A stretch of 53,257 bases of DNA from Bacteroidota bacterium (lineage in GTDB: Bacteria > Bacteroidota > Bacteroidia > Chitinophagales > Saprospiraceae): contig JAHEAQ010000001.1 of assembly GCA_024642705.1 (NCBI GenBank), forward strand, positions 45,422 to 98,678. The letters run 5' to 3'. Shown here one piece after another: positions 38,080 to 47,767 of the stretch. The position numbers were made by a program, and so were the translations under genes. The first letter of the stretch is position 1, and every line of letters begins with the position of its first letter. The notes under the pieces are model-generated. The model worked only from the letters and a program-made list of their open reading frames with translations, made no database searches and was not told where the DNA came from.

Positions 38080-39276
38080 TTAATCTAAAATCTCAGTTAC
38101 TTGACCTGCACCAACTGTTCTTCCTCCTTCTCTAATCGCAAATCTAAGTCCTTTTTCCATTGCAATTGTATTGATCAAAGTAACTTCTAATGAAACGTTA
38201 TCACCAGGCATTACCATTTCAACACCTGCTGGCAATGAAACATCTCCAGTTACGTCAGTTGTTCTGAAATAAAACTGTGGACGGTAACCATTGAAAAATG
38301 GTGTATGTCTTCCACCTTCGTCTTTTCCTAAAACGTAAACCTCACATTTGAATTTTTTGTGTGGTTTTACTGAACCAGGAGCACAAATAACTTGTCCTCT
38401 TTTGATTTGGTCTTTTTCAATACCTCTCAACAAAAGACCTGCGTTATCACCAGCTTCTCCTCTATCAAGAATTTTTCTAAACATCTCAACTCCTGTAACA
38501 ACTGACATTAATGGTTTCTCACCCTCTTTCATCATACCGATGATTTCAATCTGGTTACCAGTGTTGATTACACCTCTTTCGATTCTACCAGTAGCAACTG
38601 TTCCTCTACCTGTTATTGAGAATACATCCTCAACTGGCATTAGGAATGGCTGATCTACCAATCTCTCTGGTTCTGGAATATCCGCATCAACTGCAGCCAT
38701 TAAAGCTTTAATAGCAGCAATACCAGATGGATCATCTTCTAATGCTTTCAATGCAGAACCTTGAATGATAGAAACTTTGTCTCCATCGAATTCATATTGT
38801 TCTAATAACTCTCTTACTTCCATTTCAACTAACTCAAGCATCTCTTCATCATCTACAAGATCAACCTTGTTCATGAATACTACGATTGCTGGAACACCAA
38901 CTTGTCTAGCAAGAAGGATGTGTTCTCTAGTTTGTGGCATAGGACCATCCGTAGCAGCAACTACTAGAATTGCGCCGTCCATTTGAGCAGCACCTGTTAC
39001 CATGTTTTTCACGTAGTCAGCGTGACCTGGACAATCAACGTGAGCATAGTGACGATTTACTGTTTCATACTCAACATGCGCAGTATTGATGGTGATTCCT
39101 CTTTCTTTTTCTTCAGGAGCAGCATCAATCGAATCATAAGATTGATTTTTTGCAAGACCATCTTTTGATAGGATGTAAGTAATTGCAGCGGTCAATGTTG
39201 TTTTACCGTGGTCTACGTGACCGATTGTTCCGACATTTAAGTGCGGTTTATTACGTTTAAAATTTTCTTTAGCCAT
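38080..39276 (-). CDS. tuf: Elongation factor Tu
   Basis: A 398-residue GTPase delivering aminoacyl-tRNA to the ribosome. G1 GHVDHGKT is at 19-26, the switch I region contains [13 protein letters not shown]3 is DCPGH, and G4 is NKVD. Domains 2 and 3 are complete, ending [14 protein letters not shown]. It lies downstream of four tRNA genes on the same strand and upstream of tRNA-Trp. Only one tuf copy is in the window. Confidence 0.99.
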   Translation of the reverse strand: MAKENFKRNKPHLNVGTIGHVDHGKTTLTAAITYILSKDGLAKNQSYDSIDAAPEEKERGITINTAHVEYETVNRHYAHVDCPGHADYVKNMVTGAAQMDGAILVVAATDGPMPQTREHILLARQVGVPAIVVFMNKVDLVDDEEMLELVEMEVRELLEQYEFDGDKVSIIQGSALKALEDDPSGIAAIKALMAAVDADIPEPERLVDQPFLMPVEDVFSITGRGTVATGRIERGVINTGNQIEIIGMMKEGEKPLMSVVTGVEMFRKILDRGEAGDNAGLLLRGIEKDQIKRGQVICAPGSVKPHKKFKCEVYVLGKDEGGRHTPFFNGYRPQFYFRTTDVTGDVSLPAGVEMVMPGDNVSLEVTLINTIAMEKGLRFAIREGGRTVGAGQVTEILD

Positions 39277-39340
39277 CGGTCAAAGTTTTATTAAGTTGTA
39301 CTTTAATTAAATAAATTTATATTAAAAAATAATTTCCAAG

Positions 39341-39412
<72 letters not shown>

Positions 39413-39496
39413 AAAACACATTTCATTGCTTAAGGGACCATCATTTTCACACTCTTATCCTTTGTAAAAAATGCAAAGATAAGAAATTAAATCTAG

Positions 39497-39569
39497 AGCG
39501 GGAGACGAGACTCGAACCCGCGACCCTCAGCTTGGAAGGCTGATGCTCTACCAACTGAGCTACTCCCGC
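39497..39569 (-). tRNA. trnG: tRNA-Gly (TCC)
   Basis: Acceptor GCGGGAG / CTCCCGC, D-arm AGCTCAGTTGGTAGAGC, anticodon loop CTTCCAA giving TCC, and T-arm GGGTTCGAGTCT. Third in the tRNA cluster. Confidence 0.97.
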
Positions 39570-39598
39570 CTATTATATTTTATGTCAAAGAATCAATG

Positions 39599-39681
39599 TG
39601 GGGGTGATAGGATTCGAACCTATTCAGACGTAGTCACCAGATTTACAGTCTGGCCCGGCTCTCCAACTCCGGCGCACCCCC
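39599..39681 (-). tRNA. trnY: tRNA-Tyr (GTA)
   Basis: 83 nt with the long variable arm of bacterial tyrosine tRNAs. Acceptor GGGGGTG / CACCCCC, anticodon loop CTGTAAA giving GTA, and T-arm GGTTCGAATCC. Second in the cluster. Confidence 0.97.
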
Positions 39682-39691
39682 TTCAAATACG

Positions 39692-39765
39692 AGCCGATGG
39701 AGGGATTCGAACCCCCGACCCGCTGATTACAAATCAGCTGCTCTGGCCAACTGAGCTACATCGGC
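39692..39765 (-). tRNA. trnT: tRNA-Thr (TGT)
   Basis: Acceptor GCCGATG / CATCGGC, D-arm AGCTCAGTTGGCCAGAGC, anticodon loop TTTGTAA giving TGT, and T-arm GGGTTCGAATCC. First of the cluster; a promoter candidate lies about 50 bp upstream. Confidence 0.97.
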
Positions 39766-39814
39766 AAAATATCAATTATTCTTACTTTGAAGAACATTTT
39801 CTTGAAAGCGACTG

Positions 39815-39848
39815 CAAAAATAGAAGATTTTTAAGAAAAAGAAAACAA
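39815..39848 (-). promoter_or_regulatory. Promoter candidate for the tRNA-tuf operon
   Basis: On the minus strand TATTTTTG (39822-39815) matches TAnnTTTG, and TTG (39848-39846) lies 23 bases upstream. Transcription would begin near 39808 and read through the four tRNAs into tuf. Confidence 0.5.
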
Positions 39849-39907
39849 TACTTCTTATTTTTTTAAATAGATCGCAAATAAATTATGTTTTTCAAGAAAA
39901 ATGCTGC

Positions 39908-40228
39908 TTATTCATTGGAAGAAAGCCGTTTTTTTGCTAGAATTTTTTCTTTGTGCCTTTTTAATTGACGCTTCATAGAATCAAGCGCTTGATCAAATGC
40001 AACTTCGAATGATTTGTCTTCTGATTTGATAATTATGGTGTCTCCCGGAATTTTTGTTACTAATTCCACAATTTTATCTCTTACTTGACCAGAGTTTTCT
40101 AATTTCAACATTACTTTTGTATCAACAATATTCTCATTAAACTTTGTCAATTTTTCTAATTTTTTCTCTACGTATTCTAATAATTTCGCATCCGCGGTAA
40201 AATGAATTGACTGCACTTGTACGTTCAT
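39908..40228 (-). CDS. hpf: Ribosome hibernation-promoting factor, short form (HPF/YfiA family)
   Basis: A 106-residue protein with the beta-alpha-beta-beta-beta-alpha fold of HPF/RaiA. It starts MNVQVQSIHFTADAKLLEYVEKKLEKL, continues to KSFEVAFDQALDSMKRQLKRHKEK, and ends with a basic tail. It lacks the C-terminal extension of long HPF, so it would need a partner or act alone at the decoding site in stationary phase. It lies between the XerC-like gene and the tRNA-tuf cluster on the same strand. Confidence 0.92.
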   Translation of the reverse strand: MNVQVQSIHFTADAKLLEYVEKKLEKLTKFNENIVDTKVMLKLENSGQVRDKIVELVTKIPGDTIIIKSEDKSFEVAFDQALDSMKRQLKRHKEKILAKKRLSSNE

Positions 40229-40363
40229 TGTTTTTCAATTTATTGATTAGCCTGTTTTGAGTTGTTTATCATCTGCAAAATATATTTCTTTAAATTTGTA
40301 TTACATCTGATTCAATCCAGGAGTGAATAATTACATTCTTTTTAAATATAACAAAATTAAACT

Positions 40364-41257
40364 TTACTTGATTGCTTTTGGGTGTGCTTTTTTGTAAATA
40401 TCCTTCAATCTTTCTATCGATGTGTGCGTATAAATCTGAGTTGCCGCTAAGCTAGAATGCCCTAACAAAGTCTTTATTGAATTTAAGTCTGCGCCACTAT
40501 TCGAAAGATGCGTTGCAAAACTATGCCTCAATACATGAGGGCTTCTTTTTTTAATGCTACTAACTTGGCTAATTTGTTTTTTTACTAAATTGTAAATATA
40601 TTTTGGATATAGTTTTTTTCCATTCTTATTTTGAAATAAAAAACCATTAGACAAAATCTCATTACTTTTTTTCAATTTTATAAATTCTGAAATATGCTTT
40701 CCCAATGTATCAGAAATAGGAATTAATCTTTCTTTATTACCTTTTCCTAAAACTTTGATATTTTTTAAATCACAATCTTCCTCTTTTAGGTTTATGCATT
40801 CAGCACTCCGTAACCCACAATTGTATAAAATTTCAATGATCAAACTATTTTGGTTGTAAGTAAAATCTTCATCTTGATCAACACTCGTTATTTCAAGCAA
40901 TTTTTCAGCTTGATTTTCTTGGATGTAATTGGGTAACCTTTTGGGTACTTTCATTGCAACTATCTTTGAAGTTGGATTAGTAGTTACATGGCCTTGTTTT
41001 TTCAAAAAACCAAAAAATGTCCTTATTGAAGAAATTTTTCTATTAATAGATTTTGACTCATATTTATGCTGAACCATATCCACCATCCATGATCTCAAAT
41101 GTTGGTGCTTGATTAAAGTAAAGTCTTGAACATCGTATGATTTAAACATGAAATTTAGAAATGCTTCAACATCTGATATATAGGCCGTAGAAGTATGAAC
41201 AGAATATCTTTTTTCATACTTGAGGTAATTTTCAAAACTTTTGACTTCCGGGACCAT
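40364..41257 (-). CDS. xerC: Tyrosine recombinase, XerC/XerD type
   Basis: A 297-residue recombinase. It has a SAM-like N-terminal core-binding domain (about 1-90) and a catalytic domain with R150 (CGLRSAE), a lysine in GKGNKER (K172 or K175), H241 and R244 (HVLRHSFATH), H267 (LLGHSS) and the nucleophile Y276 (IYTH). All residues needed for strand exchange are present. Xer proteins resolve chromosome dimers at dif. The link to hpf and tuf is typical of the housekeeping enzyme in Bacteroidota, so it is not the integrase expected for the attC-like site. XerC versus XerD cannot be decided from this window. Confidence 0.88.
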   Translation of the reverse strand: MVPEVKSFENYLKYEKRYSVHTSTAYISDVEAFLNFMFKSYDVQDFTLIKHQHLRSWMVDMVQHKYESKSINRKISSIRTFFGFLKKQGHVTTNPTSKIVAMKVPKRLPNYIQENQAEKLLEITSVDQDEDFTYNQNSLIIEILYNCGLRSAECINLKEEDCDLKNIKVLGKGNKERLIPISDTLGKHISEFIKLKKSNEILSNGFLFQNKNGKKLYPKYIYNLVKKQISQVSSIKKRSPHVLRHSFATHLSNSGADLNSIKTLLGHSSLAATQIYTHTSIERLKDIYKKAHPKAIK

Positions 41258-41609
41258 ACGTTTAATGCAAATTATTAAAATAAATCATATTAAATAATAA
41301 TTTAATATATACAATTATTATACCTTTTCCAAAAAGGAATAAATATATTTTAACTATTTAATTCTTTGAATTCTTTAATCCATCCTTTTGAAGAGATATT
41401 TCCTATTCAACTAAAAAAATAATTGAAAAATTATCGTCGACCTAATTATTAGCTTTGAATTTGTAATTTTGGGCTTAAATCAATAATTGAGATTTTATGA
41501 GTTTCGGAAAATACCAATTTGAGTTAATGCGATATTTTCATTCACTAGTTCTGACAATTTCAATTCTATTTATTACGCTAAATTACTACTTCAAAATTGT
41601 CCTTTTTGT
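41258..41609. other. Divergent intergenic region
   Basis: 352 bp, strongly AT-rich, between the divergent xerC-like and ASPIC/FG-GAP genes. A possible plus-strand -7 box TAGCTTTG is at 41450-41457 with TTG 24 bp upstream, but it is 150 bp from the ATG. Nothing else was recognised. Confidence 0.4.
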
Positions 41610-43400
41610 ATGAGATTTTATTACTACTTAATGTTGATCTTCTTAATACCACAAAATGGATATTCTCAAATTACATTTGTTGAAAAAGCGCTTCAATTAG
41701 GCATTAATCATACTTACATAGCTGGTCAATCTGCAGGCGGAATAAGTTTTGTTGATTTCAATGGAGATGGATTGGACGACATAAGTTTGGCTACCGCTAA
41801 GGGAGACCTCATCCATTTTTACAGAAATATTGGCAGTGGATTTGTAAGAAATGCCCCATTAATTGCCAACAATTCTGAGCAAAAGCAAATTTTCTGGGTT
41901 GATTATGACAATGATGGTGACAAAGATTTATTTGTTTGCGCAAAGGGTGACATCAACCGGTTATATCAAAATAATGGGAATTTACAATTGACGGATATCA
42001 CGTCATCAAGCAATTTGCCTTTACATTCTTTTGACACTTTTAATGCATGTTGGGCAGATTTCAATAGAGATGGTTGGTTAGATTTATATGTCTGTGAAAG
42101 AATTGGTGAGGATCAATCATTGAATCGAAATTATTTATTTTTCAATAATGCAGATGGAACTTTTACAGATGTAAGTGAAACATCTAATATTTTAGTTCCA
42201 GGAAAACTTCCCTTTTGCTCTTCAGCTCTAGATTTTAACAAAGACAAGTGGCCGGATATTTATATTGCAAACGATAGAGGATGGGGTAACATAATGCTTC
42301 AAAATATTGGACATGGAATCTTTGAAGATGTAAGTGAAAAAACAAATACTGATTTCTTTATTGATGGGATGTCTATTGCCTTAGGCGATTATAACAATGA
42401 TGCATACACTGATATATATGTTACCAATATACCTAATGGTAATTTACTCCTAAGAAACAATAGAGATACATTAAATAATATAGTCTACAGCGATGAAGCT
42501 GCCACTACAGGTACAGGATTCTATGGCACAGCTTGGGGTGCTAATTTCCTTGATGCGGACAATGATATGCATGCAGATTTGTATGTAAGTGGATCTGATA
42601 TTGGAGAAGGAGAAATATCGTCAGCATTTTATAAAAATGAGGCAAATGATTCATTTTCATTAATTACCAAAGGATTTGAAGGAGATACAGTAATCAGCTA
42701 TGCAAATGCCATTGGAGATTATAATAATGATGGTTACCCAGAAATAATGGTAATGAATTTCAATGGATCAAAGTCCTTTTTTTATAAAAATGAAACTGTT
42801 GGGAATAATTATATTAAATTAAAATTACAGGGAATAAAGAGCAATCGAGATGGCGTTGGGTGCTCAATTGACATTTTTACAGACAGTATCCATCAATATT
42901 ATTATACACATTCTGGAGTTGGTTTTTTGGCTCAAAACTCTGAGAATTATTGTTTCGGAATTGGAAAAAATGAAATTATTGACTCAATAATTGTTAGTTG
43001 GCCAACTGGTCATATTGATATATTGCGAGATATATCTATCAATCAACAAATATTAATAATTGAAGGATCAACCAACAACGGTATAATCAACATTGATGAA
43101 GGAATTGAAATTAGAGAAAGTGATTTTCCAAGTGCGATTATAGAATTTCCTTTGGAAGTAGAAGTGAATGTTTCACCCAATCCATTTACAAATACATTAA
43201 ATATTAATTCAACAAGTTTGATAAAGACAATTACCTTATTAGATTCAAGAGGGAGAAAAATTAATAGCTGGACTTATAACCGCAATATAAATCACGCAAA
43301 TCTAAAGATTGCTGAGCCTTTAACTGACGGGCATTATATCCTTGTTATTAGTCACAACGATGGATTAATTGTTACAAAACCATTGATAAAAGCTAATTAA
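41610..43400 (+). CDS. Secreted FG-GAP/ASPIC-UnbV repeat protein with T9SS type A sorting domain
   Basis: A 596-residue protein with a signal peptide (about 1-20, ending GYSQ). At least seven calcium-binding-like DxDxDGxxD repeats of the FG-GAP/VCBS propeller follow: DFNGDGLDD, DYDNDGDKD, DFNRDGWLD, DFNKDKWPD, DYNNDAYTD, DADNDMHAD and DYNNDGYPE. An ASPIC/UnbV domain comes next (IKLKLQGIKSNRDGVGCSIDI, IVSWPTGHID). The last ~75 residues (VSPNPFTNTLNI through VTKPLIKAN) are a type A T9SS sorting domain, so the protein is exported to the cell surface. Its end overlaps the convergent arylsulfotransferase-like gene by 8 bp. Confidence 0.9.
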   Translation: MRFYYYLMLIFLIPQNGYSQITFVEKALQLGINHTYIAGQSAGGISFVDFNGDGLDDISLATAKGDLIHFYRNIGSGFVRNAPLIANNSEQKQIFWVDYDNDGDKDLFVCAKGDINRLYQNNGNLQLTDITSSSNLPLHSFDTFNACWADFNRDGWLDLYVCERIGEDQSLNRNYLFFNNADGTFTDVSETSNILVPGKLPFCSSALDFNKDKWPDIYIANDRGWGNIMLQNIGHGIFEDVSEKTNTDFFIDGMSIALGDYNNDAYTDIYVTNIPNGNLLLRNNRDTLNNIVYSDEAATTGTGFYGTAWGANFLDADNDMHADLYVSGSDIGEGEISSAFYKNEANDSFSLITKGFEGDTVISYANAIGDYNNDGYPEIMVMNFNGSKSFFYKNETVGNNYIKLKLQGIKSNRDGVGCSIDIFTDSIHQYYYTHSGVGFLAQNSENYCFGIGKNEIIDSIIVSWPTGHIDILRDISINQQILIIEGSTNNGIINIDEGIEIRESDFPSAIIEFPLEVEVNVSPNPFTNTLNINSTSLIKTITLLDSRGRKINSWTYNRNINHANLKIAEPLTDGHYILVISHNDGLIVTKPLIKAN

Positions 43401-45057
43401 TTTTTACTAATTTTCTTGTAGCTGAACCCCCAATTTGAAGGATATACAATCCAGAATCTAAATTTGAAACATTTATGTGATTCTCGCCAATAAGAATGTT
43501 TTTATTTAATAACAACTTACCTGATAAATCAAAAATATATAAATTAGAGTTCTGATTTCCATTAAAATCAATTGTTAAAACATCTTCAGTAGGATTAGGA
43601 AAAATATCAAAACTTTCGCTTTTGTTCAAATTGATTGTATTTAATACTCTTTCACAGATATTTAGTTCTTCATCCAATTGAACTAAGCCTATAGGGCTTA
43701 AATCTTTTCCTTCAAATGCTTTAAAATCTAGCGGAAACCTATTGAATCGAAAGGTAATATTTGCATTAATAGCAAGTTCTGTACCTTGAGAAACTGGCTG
43801 GCCTCCGGAAAGAGGAACTTTATATTCCCAAACGATATCATTGTCAGGTGTTAATTCGAACGCATATCCAAATCTTCCAGAGAAAATTAAAAAATTTCCA
43901 TTTGGTAAATATTGTGAACTCGATAAACCAGTGGAATATAATTTTTCTTCTATTGGGTGTTTTAATGTTGAATAATAGGAATCTGGAAGATAAAGATTTG
44001 AATCTTCGACATAGTTCGTAGAATCTTCGGTAAGAACAGGTTCAATAATGTTAACCACACTGTACTTTTCATCAAACTGATTATTAAAAACCATAATTTT
44101 ATGGTATAAAATATCTTCAGTATCAATAAAATCGCTAATCCAATGCGCATCGTGCTGATAGAATAATTTCTTGTCCTCAATAGATCCATTTTCATAAGCT
44201 AGAGGATTTCCCCAACGGAATAATAAGTCTCCACCATGACCACTTTTACCTCCAGTATCACTTGCTGCCTCTTCTGTTGTGGTGCTATGATCAATGATCC
44301 ATATTTCATCAAATGTTGGAACACTGACTAAGATTTGGTCTAAGTCAGGATTATAATCTATGGAATTCATATGTTGCCAATCTGCATTCCCCATATTAGT
44401 CTCATAATTAATATTGACTTTTCGAATATTATTTGCAACAATTCCATAATTGTCTTTAGTAGGGTCAAAATCTTGTACCAAATGATCCCAAGTATGCCAC
44501 TCCCATACAATCGAATCTAAAATCGGATTATATTCCAATATAAATTCTGGCCATAGTTTACCTAGATTGATATTGCTTGAATCTCTTCCTGCATCTATCG
44601 ATTCCTGAATAGTTTTTTTCTCCCATGCAATCATTAATACATTCCCACTGGGCAAAACTTCAATATCATGATGAAGACGAGCAAGAGTATCGTTCAAATA
44701 AAAAGACCATAATACTTCACTATCCCAATTTACTGCTTGCACAAATTCTCCACCTCCACCTGCCCAAATGGTATCATTAGTGGGATTAAAATACCTAGAA
44801 GTTCTTACAAGAATACCCTCTTCTGTCAAATAAACAGTATTTCCAGGTACATAATCTTCTTCCCCATTCCATTTGTGAACTATTTCACCACAATTATTTA
44901 ACAAATAAACATTAGGTTGCCCATGGGCATAAAATAAATTATAACCAGGAAAAGCAAGAGTTTCATCAAAAGATAATAAACCTACTGTACGTTCTTGGGC
45001 AGTCAATGAATTAAATAAAAACAATAAAAATGACAATTGAATTAAAATATATCTCAT
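43393..45057 (-). CDS. Arylsulfotransferase-like beta-propeller protein with T9SS type A sorting domain
   Basis: A 554-residue protein from ATG 45057. An upstream in-frame start at 45099 would place its first codons inside the terminator of the preceding gene, so it is rejected. A signal peptide (MRYILIQLSFLLFLFNSLTAQ, first 21 residues, ending TAQ) leads the protein. The body resembles arylsulfotransferase (ASST) proteins: YNLFYAHGQPNVYLLNNCGEIVHKW, the histidines in LARLHHDIEVLPSGN, WEWHTWDHL, and WQHMNSIDYNPDLDQILVSV. The C terminus (FDIFPNPTEDVLTIDF to TRKLVKIN) is a T9SS sorting domain. Family members move sulfate between phenolic compounds; activity here is inferred. Confidence 0.82.
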   Translation of the reverse strand: MRYILIQLSFLLFLFNSLTAQERTVGLLSFDETLAFPGYNLFYAHGQPNVYLLNNCGEIVHKWNGEEDYVPGNTVYLTEEGILVRTSRYFNPTNDTIWAGGGGEFVQAVNWDSEVLWSFYLNDTLARLHHDIEVLPSGNVLMIAWEKKTIQESIDAGRDSSNINLGKLWPEFILEYNPILDSIVWEWHTWDHLVQDFDPTKDNYGIVANNIRKVNINYETNMGNADWQHMNSIDYNPDLDQILVSVPTFDEIWIIDHSTTTEEAASDTGGKSGHGGDLLFRWGNPLAYENGSIEDKKLFYQHDAHWISDFIDTEDILYHKIMVFNNQFDEKYSVVNIIEPVLTEDSTNYVEDSNLYLPDSYYSTLKHPIEEKLYSTGLSSSQYLPNGNFLIFSGRFGYAFELTPDNDIVWEYKVPLSGGQPVSQGTELAINANITFRFNRFPLDFKAFEGKDLSPIGLVQLDEELNICERVLNTINLNKSESFDIFPNPTEDVLTIDFNGNQNSNLYIFDLSGKLLLNKNILIGENHINVSNLDSGLYILQIGGSATRKLVKIN

Positions 45058-45082
45058 GAAAGAATGGTTGAAATTAAAAAAA

Positions 45083-45107
45083 ATGGCTGCGTGAATCACG
45101 CAGCCAT
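45083..45107 (-). terminator. Strong intrinsic terminator after the SusC-SusD-lipoprotein operon
   Basis: Perfect 11 bp stem ATGGCTGCGTG / CACGCAGCCAT with a 3 nt loop. On the minus strand it is followed by a run of eight T. It sits 25 bp after the lipoprotein gene stop and fixes the operon end, separating it from the arylsulfotransferase-like gene. Confidence 0.92.
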
Positions 45108-45131
45108 AAATATATCTGAAATAATCAAATA

Positions 45132-46094
45132 CTATTTTTTAAGTGCTGGCCAATTTGTGCCATCAGTTCTAGTCAAAGTAGTAACTCCACCTTCACCGTA
45201 ATCATTTACCCAATCAAGAGTAAGATCAGATCCAGCAACAGTTACCTCATTAAATGAGTATACTTCACCCCATCTGCTTGCTCCTTTATAAGCTAAATTG
45301 TTACAAGCATCAATTAGCTTTAAAGTTCCACCAGGCAATGTTGCAGTTCCTCCATAGCACACCCAATAAGCACCCATAGAAAAATCAGCACCAATTGAAC
45401 CTTTAACGTGATCCGCATCATATGCAAAAATGTCATATTCTCCATCACCAGTTTTTACTAATTCAACTTGTCCAGCCCATGAATTGGTACAACCCCATGG
45501 ACCTGCACCTGTAGAAACAGCACTATAAGTGCCAGCTAAACCTGAAGCACACAATAAAGGTTTGACAATTCTGAAAAGACCATCAAAACCAGCTCCACCA
45601 TTAACTGCAGTATCTGTATTATCAGCTCCAAAAGTACGTCCGTCATTCATTGTAATGATTCCATCAAATATCAAATCATCACCTCCATTTAAATCATCAA
45701 TAGATATCCCTAATGCACTTACTGCATTAGCTAATGTGAGTGTATAGGAAGTTGAAGGAAGTCCACTTTTTGCATTAGGCGTAAATTCAGAACTTGATTT
45801 GCTTACGATTAATTTTTGAGCTGAAGTGGTTCCAGCTACTTTATTTCGGTGTCTTACATACCAATCAAAAGAAGCTACGTCCTTACCTTGATTTTCATCA
45901 TAGAATTCAACGGTGAAAGTTGTACTTGAGCCAGCAACATCAGTCAAGAAGAAAGAAACTCCATCATTGGTCAATCCTCTAGCAAATGCGCCGTGTTCCA
46001 TGTCTTCATATTGCTCCCAAGGTAATGGCACTTTGTTACAAGAAACCACCATTAAGGCAAGAACTATGAAGAAAATTTTATTTTTAAAATTCAT
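45132..46094 (-). CDS. Lipoprotein of a SusCD operon (unknown family)
   Basis: A 320-residue lipoprotein. The N-terminal signal ends LMVVSC with the lipobox cysteine at residue 19. The mature part is rich in beta strands, Gly and Thr, and contains PLLCASGLAGTYSAVSTGAGPWGC and further paired cysteines (WVCYGG, LIDACNN). It occupies the slot of SusE/SusF-type surface glycan- or ligand-binding proteins but I do not recognise a specific domain. It follows the susD-like gene by about 15 bp and is the last gene of the operon, closed by a strong terminator. Confidence 0.72.
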   Translation of the reverse strand: MNFKNKIFFIVLALMVVSCNKVPLPWEQYEDMEHGAFARGLTNDGVSFFLTDVAGSSTTFTVEFYDENQGKDVASFDWYVRHRNKVAGTTSAQKLIVSKSSSEFTPNAKSGLPSTSYTLTLANAVSALGISIDDLNGGDDLIFDGIITMNDGRTFGADNTDTAVNGGAGFDGLFRIVKPLLCASGLAGTYSAVSTGAGPWGCTNSWAGQVELVKTGDGEYDIFAYDADHVKGSIGADFSMGAYWVCYGGTATLPGGTLKLIDACNNLAYKGASRWGEVYSFNEVTVAGSDLTLDWVNDYGEGGVTTLTRTDGTNWPALKK

Positions 46095-46109
46095 TTCTTA
46101 ATCTTTTAT

Positions 46110-47747
46110 TTAATTAATAAATCCAGCTGGGTTTGTATCCCAAAATACTTGTTCCGTAATTACTCTCTGGCTTGCATTAGCGTTAAGGTTAACATAATCA
46201 GCAGGATAGAACATTAGTCTAGGGAAATCACCTGAAGCTGGTTCTCTTGTTGGTTGCATTTCTGAAGGAAAACCAGTTCTTCTATAACCATTATAACCTT
46301 CTACACCATTACCCCAAGCAGCAAGATGGTATTCTTTCATAACAATATCCAATTTGCCAGAAGCACTAGCAGCATCAAAAGCTCCTAAAACTGTTCCAAC
46401 ATATGCTTCTATATCATCGGCAGTTGGTGCAAAACTAGAATCAAAAGCAGGATCCATTGCGCCAAAACCTAACACCTTAGACATTGAAGCTCTAATACCT
46501 TTTTCAAGATTATCTTTTGCATCTCCAACATTCAATGTAAGTGCAGCTTCTGCCAGCATGAAGTGGCTAAAAGAAGACATCATGATTGGAAGAATACCTG
46601 CACCTTGAGCACCATCTTTTCCACTGTTTTTAGTACTTACACAATCGTCACCATCAAATCTTCCTCCTGCAGGATAAACTCCAAAACAAGTTTTTTTATC
46701 TCCATCTGGAGGAGTACCATCGTTGTTACCATGATCTCTTCCCCAATATCCTGTAGTTGATGCTACACACCATGAATAAGGTCCTGTAAAGTGTAAAGGT
46801 CTGTTCAATTCTGGTTTACAATCTAATGTGAAATCATCTTCATTTGTAGTATCACAATCCTGTCTAAAGAAATAGTACCTCAATCTTGGATCAGGACTAC
46901 CTTTTGAATCAAGTAGAGTCCACATGTAGTAATTAGACAAATAAGCACCGCCCCCTACTTCATAGTGGCTATTGTACCAAGGGTGTCTAGAATTTGGATT
47001 ATTTCTATTGGTACCATATTGGAACACAAAATCATCCGCTGCACTTAGAATCACATTAGGTGCAAGTGCAGCAATAGCAGTAGCAGATTCCCCAGCATTA
47101 ACAAGTCTAGTTGTAATATAATATTTCAACTTTACCGTATTGGCAAATTTCAACCATTTTGCGGAGTTTCCGCCATAATAAATATCCTTAGATCCTATGT
47201 TTGGAGATGATTTTCCAAAATCAGCAATAGCAGCATTGATCAAACTTAATGCTTCAGCATAAATCACTTTTTGATCATCAGCTCCTGGGCTTTTAAGCAC
47301 AACACCTTGTCCAGCTTCAGAATATGGTACATCTCCGAAAAAATCCACCAATGACATCAAAACATAAGCTTTCATAATTTTACTTGCACCAGCGTAAATT
47401 GGAATTGCTGTATCAGGATCATCAGCAATACTGATAATCTGATCCAAATCTGGAATTAAACTCGCATACGCATTGTACCACACTCCATTAAATGAACCAG
47501 GACCCCAAGCATTGTTGTAGGTGTCCCCACTGTCCATAGACTCCATTCTGATTGCACGAGCGCCTACGCCACTTATTCCGTTGTAAAAGTTTCTAAATCC
47601 TAGTTGAACATTGTTAAAAAACAAGCTCAATTCCGCATTTTCCGGAGCAACTGCGTTAGGATTTTCTAGATAATCGAGATTTGTCAATTCACATGATGCT
47701 ATAAAAAACACCGGAATGATTAACAAATATTTATATATTAATTTCAT
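46110..47747 (-). CDS. SusD/RagB-family lipoprotein
   Basis: A 545-residue lipoprotein from start MKLIYKYLLIIPVFFIASC; an in-frame start four codons earlier at 47759 is less likely. The lipobox cysteine is residue 19. The mature protein has the SusD alpha-helical TPR frame: IMKAYVLMSLVDFFGDVPYSEAG, KWLKFANTVKLKYYI and the late WGNGVEGYNGYRRTG. SusD forms the hinged lid over the SusC barrel and captures the nutrient. It lies directly downstream of the susC-like gene. Confidence 0.93.
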   Translation of the reverse strand: MKLIYKYLLIIPVFFIASCELTNLDYLENPNAVAPENAELSLFFNNVQLGFRNFYNGISGVGARAIRMESMDSGDTYNNAWGPGSFNGVWYNAYASLIPDLDQIISIADDPDTAIPIYAGASKIMKAYVLMSLVDFFGDVPYSEAGQGVVLKSPGADDQKVIYAEALSLINAAIADFGKSSPNIGSKDIYYGGNSAKWLKFANTVKLKYYITTRLVNAGESATAIAALAPNVILSAADDFVFQYGTNRNNPNSRHPWYNSHYEVGGGAYLSNYYMWTLLDSKGSPDPRLRYYFFRQDCDTTNEDDFTLDCKPELNRPLHFTGPYSWCVASTTGYWGRDHGNNDGTPPDGDKKTCFGVYPAGGRFDGDDCVSTKNSGKDGAQGAGILPIMMSSFSHFMLAEAALTLNVGDAKDNLEKGIRASMSKVLGFGAMDPAFDSSFAPTADDIEAYVGTVLGAFDAASASGKLDIVMKEYHLAAWGNGVEGYNGYRRTGFPSEMQPTREPASGDFPRLMFYPADYVNLNANASQRVITEQVFWDTNPAGFIN

Positions 47748-47767
47748 AATTACATTCAATATTTTGG

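Noticed and set aside
40364-41257. XerC-like gene as the integrase for the attC-like site
   Set aside because: It lacks the extra segment of integron integrases, lies 35 kb away and is linked to hpf and tuf, which fits the housekeeping Xer role.
45058-45099. Upstream start of the arylsulfotransferase-like gene
   Set aside because: It would lie inside the stem of the operon terminator and place 14 residues before a clear signal peptide.
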